From Clostridiales bacterium UBA7573 (GTDB lineage: Bacteria > Bacillota > Clostridia > Oscillospirales > CAG-272), in NCBI GenBank assembly GCA_002477905.1, contig DLLB01000030.1, forward strand, positions 2,605 through 13,785: a DNA stretch of 11,181 nucleotides. Reading direction: 5' to 3'. The position numbers and the translations under genes were made by a program. Shown here one piece after another: positions 6,483-11,181 of the stretch. Every line of letters starts with the position of its first letter. The first letter of the stretch is position 1. The notes under the pieces were generated by a model. That model did not search any database and was not told where the DNA came from. It saw only the letters and a list, made by a program, of their open reading frames with translations.

Positions 6483-7259
6483 ATGTACCCCTATCCTCTG
6501 TTTTTCGGCGTGACCTTGTATTGGATTTTCACTGCGCTTGGGATTGTTGCGGCGTTGGTTGTTGTGCGGTTTTACGGTGACCGTATCCGATTGCCTGCGC
6601 GATTGATCAATTTTACATTATTTCTGACGGTGCTTGCCGTGTTAGGCGGCTATCCCTGCGCCATCTTTGCACAGGCGCTGTATGATTTTTTTGCGGGAAA
6701 CGGCTTTTCTTTTCGCGCCGCTACGTTTTACGGCGGCTTGCTTGGCGGTGCAGCCATCTTTCTGATTGGATATTTCGGATTTGGCGGGCGCGTTTTGCCG
6801 GATGGTCTGCATAAAAAGTGCTTTTTCGCGTTTACCGGCGTCGCCGCCTGCGCCATTCTCATCGGACATGCGTTGGGACGTTTCGGATGCCTGATGGCGG
6901 GATGTTGTTACGGCAGACCAACGCATGCATGGTACGGCGTTTATTTGCCGGCGCTTGGTATGCGCGTGATGCCTACACAGCTTTGGGAAGCGTTGTTTTT
7001 GCTTATCTTGTTCGGGTGTCTGTCCTATTTGGTGTGGCACAGGGAAGGTGCTTACGCTTTGCCGGTTTATATGGGCGCTTACGGGTGCTTCCGGTTTTGG
7101 ATCGAACGGTTCCGCGCGGATGATCGAGGCGCAACACTCTGGCATCTGTTGTCCCCATCCCAGTTGACCGCTCTGGTTATGATTGTCGGTGCCATTCTGC
7201 TTGCGATGGGAATTTTCCTGTGGCAGAAACGGCGGGGAAGGAGCGTTTATGAATTTTAA
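6483..7259 (+). CDS. Prolipoprotein diacylglyceryl transferase (Lgt) family protein, Cys-rich variant
   Basis: The 258-residue membrane protein has about seven helices. Lgt landmarks appear in order: TFYGGLLGG (81-89), GHALGRFGCLMAGCCYGRP (128-146), MPTQLWEALFL (163-173), YGCFRFWIERFR and a final LSPSQLTALVMIVG helix. Lgt moves a diacylglyceryl group from phosphatidylglycerol to a lipobox Cys. Compared with E. coli Lgt, the catalytic His of the HGG motif is Tyr 83, the Asn of GRxGN is Cys 136, the following Glu region is Cys 141-Cys 142, and the His of HPSQLYE is Met 163; the Arg of GRxG (R133) and of YGxFR remain. It therefore may not be the housekeeping Lgt. GGAG lies 7 bases before the ATG. 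It overlaps the CPBP gene by 11 bases, indicating coupled translation. Confidence 0.85.
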   Translation: MYPYPLFFGVTLYWIFTALGIVAALVVVRFYGDRIRLPARLINFTLFLTVLAVLGGYPCAIFAQALYDFFAGNGFSFRAATFYGGLLGGAAIFLIGYFGFGGRVLPDGLHKKCFFAFTGVAACAILIGHALGRFGCLMAGCCYGRPTHAWYGVYLPALGMRVMPTQLWEALFLLILFGCLSYLVWHREGAYALPVYMGAYGCFRFWIERFRADDRGATLWHLLSPSQLTALVMIVGAILLAMGIFLWQKRRGRSVYEF

Positions 7260-8037
7260 GCGGGTATTGCGGTTTGGCGGTATGATCGCATTTGCGATTC
7301 TTGCGGTACTTGGCTATGCGGGCGTCATTTTACCGGAGGATGGCACGGTATGTGGGAGTTATGCGCATCTTGCGTTCCCGCGCGCTATGCTCGCGGGGGT
7401 GTTTTTATTGCTGTTGTGGGAGCTGGGCATGCAGCATCTGCTGCATGGGATTGCCGCCCCAAAAGGACGCGCTCTCGGGTTTTGCCTGCCCGCGCTCTGC
7501 ATTGCGCTCAATAATTTTCAGCTTTTGCCTTTGCTCACGCAGGATGCAACCCTGACCATCACACGGGAAGCGTTGGGTATGCTGTTGGTCTATGCGCTGT
7601 CTGTCGGTCTTTATGAAGAAATTCTGTTCCGGGGGTGCCTGTTTCCTTTGATTTTACAGCGCCTCGGCAAGCGGCGCGGCGCGCCGTTGCTGGCGATCTT
7701 GGGGACTTCCGCCGTGTTTGCACTGTTGCATCTGGTCAATCTTCCCGTGTGGGGCGCCGCTGCAGTGCTCCGACAAATCGGATACTCTTTTTTAATCGGT
7801 GCAATGTGCGCGGTGATCTTGCTTCGGACAAGCAATTTGTGGATCTGCATTTTTCTGCATGGACTTTATGATTTTGCCGGCGGGTTGATGGGGAGCTTTG
7901 CAGTCGGAACCATCTGGACGGTACCGGAAATTGTTCTGACCGCCTGCGTGTCCGTGGGAGTGGCTTGCTTTTATTTGATTTGGGGATTCCGAAGCGGCGC
8001 GCTTCTGACCTCTCCCGAAGCGTCCGATGCTTCTTAA
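7249..8037 (+). CDS. CPBP-family (Rce1/CAAX-type) intramembrane glutamic endopeptidase
   Basis: The 262-residue protein has about eight helices. The three CPBP motifs are intact: EEILFRG with E123-E124 and R128; FALLH with F157 and H161; and HGLYD with H204 and D208. These residues form the active site of Rce1-like proteases, which cleave within or near the membrane; bacterial members act in immunity, peptide maturation or C-terminal sorting. The ATG at 7249 has GGAG 5 bases upstream, and the 11-base overlap with the Lgt-like gene implies they work together. A longer frame to 7183 exists but lies wholly within the upstream gene and is rejected. It ends shortly before the hairpin at 8051-8075. 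Confidence 0.9.
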   Translation: MNFKRVLRFGGMIAFAILAVLGYAGVILPEDGTVCGSYAHLAFPRAMLAGVFLLLLWELGMQHLLHGIAAPKGRALGFCLPALCIALNNFQLLPLLTQDATLTITREALGMLLVYALSVGLYEEILFRGCLFPLILQRLGKRRGAPLLAILGTSAVFALLHLVNLPVWGAAAVLRQIGYSFLIGAMCAVILLRTSNLWICIFLHGLYDFAGGLMGSFAVGTIWTVPEIVLTACVSVGVACFYLIWGFRSGALLTSPEASDAS

Positions 8038-8050
8038 AAATGCAAGAAAT

Positions 8051-8075
8051 GCAAAGACGGTGAAATCGTCTTTGC
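8051..8075. terminator. Stem-loop between convergent CPBP and cca genes
   Basis: GCAAAGACG (8051-8059) and CGTCTTTGC (8067-8075) form a perfect 9-bp stem with a 7-base loop. Pairing can continue imperfectly outward (AAGAAAT against ACTTCTT, then ATGCA against TGCAT). There is no long U-tract on either side, but the position 14 bases after the CPBP stop and after the cca stop on the other strand supports a terminator role. Confidence 0.6.
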
Positions 8076-8122
8076 ACTTCTTCTGCATTCAGATCAATTG
8101 GTCATGGGGGATAACGTGCTTT

Positions 8123-8137
8123 CCGCGCGGTGCGCGG
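8123..8137 (-). terminator. GC-rich hairpin just after the cca stop
   Basis: CCGCGC (8123-8128) and GCGCGG (8132-8137) pair perfectly around a 3-base loop, three bases beyond the cca stop on the minus strand. No U-run follows, so it is at most part of the 3' end structure. Confidence 0.3.
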
Positions 8138-8140
8138 CGG

Positions 8141-9487
8141 TCAGTTGTCACGCTCTGCGCCGTATTTTTGTAAAGCATAGGCAAGCAGGGGTTCCGGTTG
8201 ATTGGGCAATGCTTCGGTCAGCACCTGCTCCAACAGATCGGACAGGATGATCCCGATCCGCTTCCCGCGTGCAAATCCGACGCTTTGCAGGGTATCGCCG
8301 TTGATTGCAAGGGAGCGACTGCTGATACAGGGTTTTTGCGCCAGTACCTGCGCAAGCAACGCATCGAGCCGGTCATAATCTGCCTGTCGGCTGTGATACT
8401 GCGGTGCCAGTCCCAGATTGTCGGCGCGTTGGAGCTGTAAAAGCTGGCGGAACGCTTCTTCGCCCATCCGCGCGAGTTTTCGCCGCACGCTGACGGGAGT
8501 CGGCTCGATCACACCGTCATGATGCCGGATCAAAAGCGTAACGCGTTCCCGTGTCGCGTTGTCGGTGTGCAATCGCCGCAGAATTGCGTCCGCCATTTCC
8601 GCGGAGCGGGCGGCATGCTGATAAAAATGTCCATATCCGTCTGCACCTATGGAAAAAGTCGCGGGTTTTCCGATGTCATGAAACAAGGCGGCAAGGCGAA
8701 GCACTTTTTCGGGCGGGACCTGTGCTGTGACCACCGCGGTATGCGTCATCAGATCAAAGCAGTGGTGCGGATTGTGTTGGTCGAATCCGTACAGGGGAGA
8801 CAGTTCCGGTAAAATTTCGCATAAGATCTGCGGATACCCGCATAAAATGCGCCGGACGTCCGCGCCGCACAGGAGTTTGCAAAGCTCCGTGGCAATGCGC
8901 TCTACGGATACCATGGCAAGACGCGGCGCACATTGTTTTGCCGCTTCTTCCGTGGCGGGATCTATCTGAAATTGGAGTACGGAAGCAAAGCGCAGCAAGC
9001 GGAGAATGCGAAGTGCGTCCTCCGTAAAGCGCGTTTGTGCGTCTCCGACGCACCGCAGACGCTTTTGGGCAAGATCGGCTTGTCCGCCGAACGGATCCAC
9101 CAGCTGCCCGTCCAGCGTATACGCCATGGCATTGATGGTGAAATCCCGTCGGGAGAGGTCATCGGTCAGTTGTTTTGTAAAATGCACCGTGTCCGGATGC
9201 CGCCCGTCCGTATAGGCGCCATCTACGCGAAAGGTAGTGATCTCAAACGGCTCGCCGTGGGAAAGAACGGTCAGGGTTCCGTGTTTTAGACCAGTCTCGA
9301 TTACCCGTTCCTTGGAGAACACCGCCTGCATCTGGGCAGGGGTAGCGCTGGTGGCAAGATCCAGATCATGCGGGGGAACCCCGTGCAGAAAATCCCGTAC
9401 GCAACCGCCGACCGCACATGCGGCGTAGCCGGCATCTGTGAGTTTGGTCAGAAGATCGCGCGCACCGATGGAAAAGGGAAAATCCAT
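8141..9487 (-). CDS. cca: tRNA CCA-adding nucleotidyltransferase with HD domain
   Basis: The 448-residue cytoplasmic enzyme adds or repairs the 3' CCA of tRNA using CTP and ATP. The class II nucleotidyltransferase head is clear: VGGCVRD (26-32), catalytic DLD (D41, D43), RRDFTINAMAY (113-123) and EDALRILR (156-163), the templating EDxxR motif being E156, D157 and R160. A C-terminal HD domain follows with FHDIGKP (269-275) and RHHDG. The length matches bacterial CCA enzymes with an HD domain. AAAGGAG lies 6 bases before the ATG at 9487. It is divergent from the small gene at 9613; I see no convincing minus-strand promoter in the 125-base gap. There are no adjacent tRNA genes. Confidence 0.95.
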   Translation of the reverse strand: MDFPFSIGARDLLTKLTDAGYAACAVGGCVRDFLHGVPPHDLDLATSATPAQMQAVFSKERVIETGLKHGTLTVLSHGEPFEITTFRVDGAYTDGRHPDTVHFTKQLTDDLSRRDFTINAMAYTLDGQLVDPFGGQADLAQKRLRCVGDAQTRFTEDALRILRLLRFASVLQFQIDPATEEAAKQCAPRLAMVSVERIATELCKLLCGADVRRILCGYPQILCEILPELSPLYGFDQHNPHHCFDLMTHTAVVTAQVPPEKVLRLAALFHDIGKPATFSIGADGYGHFYQHAARSAEMADAILRRLHTDNATRERVTLLIRHHDGVIEPTPVSVRRKLARMGEEAFRQLLQLQRADNLGLAPQYHSRQADYDRLDALLAQVLAQKPCISSRSLAINGDTLQSVGFARGKRIGIILSDLLEQVLTEALPNQPEPLLAYALQKYGAERDN

Positions 9488-9555
9488 AAAATGCTCCTTT
9501 CAGACTTCAAAATGACGTTAGGAACCGGGAAACTTCAGAAAACACGCGGAAATAC

Positions 9556-9584
9556 TTGACTTTTTGCTGGAATTGTGATACAAT
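9556..9584 (+). promoter_or_regulatory. Sigma-A promoter for the two-TM small protein gene
   Basis: TTGACT (9556-9561), a 17-base spacer and TACAAT (9579-9584) give a near-consensus promoter ending 28 bases before the ATG at 9613. It excludes a TTG at 9556 as a translation start. Confidence 0.85.
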
Positions 9585-9612
9585 CGGAAAAAATGGGAAA
9601 AGGGGCGGAACA

Positions 9613-10014
9613 ATGACGGCATATTGGATGCAACTGCGCAGAGTGCGGATCGCGACGGCAATCTTTTTCCTTGCGACGCTTCTTTTCACCGGGATCCGGC
9701 TCTTTGCACGCGCGCCTGCCGCGCCGGAACCGCCGCCGATTCAGGGTGTATGGGATGCGCGCCTGCAAACGGATGCGCAAGAGGGGCCGATCGACATTCG
9801 GTTACTCACAGAGGAAGAAGCTGCGGAATATCAGCGACAGCTCGCGTGGGCGGAGCAGACGCGGTTGCAAGCGGAAGCGGTGCATGCGCACCGACGCGCG
9901 GTCTTTACTTGGATCGGCGTATTTTCCGTGACGGCTGTGTGCTTTGTACTTGCGGCGTTGGTACAATCTCAGGCAAAGAAAAGTCGCAAAGAAATGGAAA
10001 AGTCTCGTTTGTAA
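9613..10014 (+). CDS. Small protein of unknown function with two membrane helices
   Basis: The protein has 133 residues and I do not recognise a family. A basic N-terminus (RRVR) precedes a hydrophobic helix (about 13-31). A Pro/Ala-rich stretch (APAAPEPPP, 34-42) and a predicted helical, charged middle (about 64-95, rich in Glu, Gln, Ala and Arg) follow. A second helix (about 97-117) leads to a very basic tail (KKSRKEMEKSR). The charge pattern suggests both ends are cytoplasmic and the middle outside, possibly as a short coiled coil. The ATG at 9613 is preceded by AGGGGCGG; the in-frame extension upstream is inside the promoter. It is monocistronic, with its own promoter and a terminator overlapping its last codons. 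Confidence 0.7.
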   Translation: MTAYWMQLRRVRIATAIFFLATLLFTGIRLFARAPAAPEPPPIQGVWDARLQTDAQEGPIDIRLLTEEEAAEYQRQLAWAEQTRLQAEAVHAHRRAVFTWIGVFSVTAVCFVLAALVQSQAKKSRKEMEKSRL

Positions 10015-10043
10015 CGGCGTGACCGTGAAAACGAGACTTTTTT
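9998..10043 (+). terminator. Rho-independent terminator overlapping the end of the small gene
   Basis: AAAAGTCTCGTTT (9998-10010) pairs perfectly with 10029-10041, and an inner ACGG/CCGT pair (10014-10017 with 10023-10026) can close the loop. The stem runs directly into a T run (10038-10043). The left arm is made of the last coding triplets (Lys-Ser-Arg-Leu), so the gene's end also encodes the hairpin. The same stem could act on the convergent minus-strand transcript. Confidence 0.85.
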
Positions 10044-10080
10044 GACACATGCAGAACCTGCGCGACGCCTGGTCGCAATT

Positions 10081-10509
10081 TCAGGTACGGCGATTCCGGT
10101 TGTACGCAGAATGCGGATTGATGAATTCCCGCCAGTCAAGATCTCCGCGATCCAAAGCGCAAACCAAAACTTCGGCGGTCGCGATGTTGGTGGCAACCGG
10201 AATATTGTGTAAATCACAGTTACGGATCAATGCCGCGGCACGCAGCTCCTGTTCCGGATCCTGTGTTGCGTCGCGGAAGAACAGCAACATATCGATTTCA
10301 TCGTAAGCGACACGGGAGGCGATCTGTTCCACGCCGCCGCAGGAGCCGGCAAGATACCGCTCGATCCGCAGTCCGGTGGCTTCCGCGATATATTTTCCGG
10401 TAATATCCGTCGCACAAAGGGTATGTTTGGAAAGAATCCCGCAATAGGCAATACAGAATTGCGTCATCAGTTCCTTTTTTTTGTCATCTGCTATGATAGC
10501 GATTTCCAT
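10081..10509 (-). CDS. Methylglyoxal synthase (MgsA) family protein with degenerate active site
   Basis: The 142-residue cytoplasmic protein aligns without gaps, from recalled sequence, to E. coli MgsA across the MGS-like fold: ADDKKKELM, ITGKYIAEATGL, AGSCGGVEQIA, FFRD and NIPVATNIATAE. MgsA converts dihydroxyacetone phosphate to methylglyoxal. Here several key residues differ: His19 is D8, catalytic Asp71 of GGDQQ is V60, His98 is Q87, Asp101 is R90, and phosphate-site Thr47 and Ser65 are I36 and A54. Asp20 (D9), Lys23 (K12), Thr45 (T34), Thr48 (T37) and Asp91 (D80) are kept. It is probably not an active synthase; a ligand-binding role is possible. GAGGAG lies about 10 bases before the ATG. 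It follows the MinD-like gene by 33 bases, probably in one operon. Confidence 0.85.
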   Translation of the reverse strand: MEIAIIADDKKKELMTQFCIAYCGILSKHTLCATDITGKYIAEATGLRIERYLAGSCGGVEQIASRVAYDEIDMLLFFRDATQDPEQELRAAALIRNCDLHNIPVATNIATAEVLVCALDRGDLDWREFINPHSAYNRNRRT

Positions 10510-10542
10510 GATGGTATCTCTCCTCTCGGCAAGTGTACGGAT

Positions 10543-11181
10543 CTATTTCAGCAAGATCCGGCGGCTCGCATCTTTGAAATGGGTAAACAGCGGAACTTCT
10601 TCTCCGCCAAAACGCGCGGCAAGATTGGAATAAGCGGCGCGGGTATCACGGCGGCCTGCCGTGTCGATCCACTCGCCGCCTGCCAGTGTCGGAAATGCAG
10701 GATCATACGGAATGACACCGCAAAGCGGTAGCTTCGCGGTTTCCATAGCGGCGAGCAGAGTGTTTTTTACGGATGTGGTGACATCCCACAGCGGAAAAGC
10801 ATTCAAAAGCAGGCGTTTTTGAGAAACGCCGAGATCCCGCAACGTCAGATTGACGCGTTCTGCCGCGCGCAAGGACGCAGGAGAATCGGTACTGACGATC
10901 CATACTTCCGTCGCAAGGGACGCGGCAAGCGTGAACACAGCGGGGGAATGGGTGGCGGGGACATCTAAAAGAAGATAGTCGAATGCGTATTCTTTTGCGA
11001 GTTTTGTCAAACGCTTACGGATGGTGGCAGCATCGGGTAACGGCTTTGCCTGATACGGGGATGCGCAAAACCACAGCGTTGGAACATGCGGCACGGAAAG
11101 GAGCACTTTCTCGGCGTCGATCTTTTGGTCGAACAGATCACAGACATCGTAAATCACGCTGTCCTCCAGCCCAAGCAGCAG
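10543..11181 (-). CDS. MinD/ParA-type ATPase, C-terminal part (N-terminus outside window)
   Basis: The frame is open to the right edge; 213 residues are visible and begin LLLGLEDSVIYDVCDLF, which matches the segment after the deviant Walker A region in MinD. The P-loop itself is outside the window. Further landmarks are FDYLLLDVPA (the switch II region), EVWIVSTDSPASLRAAERV, LLLNAF, CGVIPYDPAFP and AYSNLAARFGGEEVP. MinD places the division site through membrane binding at its C-terminal helix. Here the usual DxPAG is DVPAT (the Gly is lost), and the C-terminus (FKDASRRILLK) is shorter than the usual amphipathic helix. No minE follows; the MgsA-like gene does. It may be true MinD, or a MinD-like paralogue with another role. 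Confidence 0.75.
   Translation of the reverse strand: MLLGLEDSVIYDVCDLFDQKIDAEKVLLSVPHVPTLWFCASPYQAKPLPDAATIRKRLTKLAKEYAFDYLLLDVPATHSPAVFTLAASLATEVWIVSTDSPASLRAAERVNLTLRDLGVSQKRLLLNAFPLWDVTTSVKNTLLAAMETAKLPLCGVIPYDPAFPTLAGGEWIDTAGRRDTRAAYSNLAARFGGEEVPLFTHFKDASRRILLK

Noticed and set aside
7183..7248. Upstream start for the CPBP protease
   Set aside because: It lies inside the Lgt-like gene and lacks a binding site; the ATG at 7249 has GGAG at 5 bases.

Overview
The window looks like a chromosomal segment from a low-to-moderate GC Firmicute of the class Clostridia, probably an uncultured gut member near Oscillospirales. The evidence is indirect: clostridial-type RarA wording, a secreted CBM9-like protein ending in a Gly-Gly-Cys-Gly-Ser membrane tail, AGGAG-type ribosome binding sites and consensus sigma-A promoters (TTGACW-17-TATAAT-like). 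No phage, transposon, CRISPR or tRNA/rRNA gene is visible. Genes are tightly packed, with no gene-free stretch over 300 bases.

Left part (1-3556): the 3' end of a DMT/EamA transporter reads in from the left edge and ends at 698. It faces a three-gene minus-strand unit: a MATE exporter, an HD-domain hydrolase and a two-TM protein of unknown function. A strong promoter at 3591-3619 drives this unit. A perfect 18-bp stem-loop (832-876) lies between the converging units. Divergently, another strong promoter (3672-3700) drives rarA.

Centre (5003-8037): a gene with its own strong promoter, structured leader and terminator encodes a secreted CBM9-like protein with a cysteine-containing C-terminal membrane signal. 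It is followed by two overlapping genes: a prolipoprotein diacylglyceryl transferase (Lgt) homologue whose key residues are replaced and which carries a C-x4-CC motif, and a CPBP (Rce1-like) intramembrane protease. Together these suggest, as inference, a cysteine-dependent C-terminal anchoring system analogous to MYXO-CTERM/Synerg-CTERM sorting. This is the most interesting part of the window.

Right part (8051-11181): the tRNA CCA-adding enzyme (minus) is divergent from a small two-TM protein of unknown function (plus) that ends in a terminator overlapping its last codons. Converging on this from the right edge is a minus-strand pair: a MinD/ParA-type ATPase (its N-terminus lies outside the window) followed by a methylglyoxal synthase family protein in which most catalytic residues are substituted.

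Several apparent long starts are ruled out because they fall inside promoters or leave the ribosome binding site too close; the coordinates given use the corrected starts. All family assignments come from reading motifs and recalled family sequences; no search was run.
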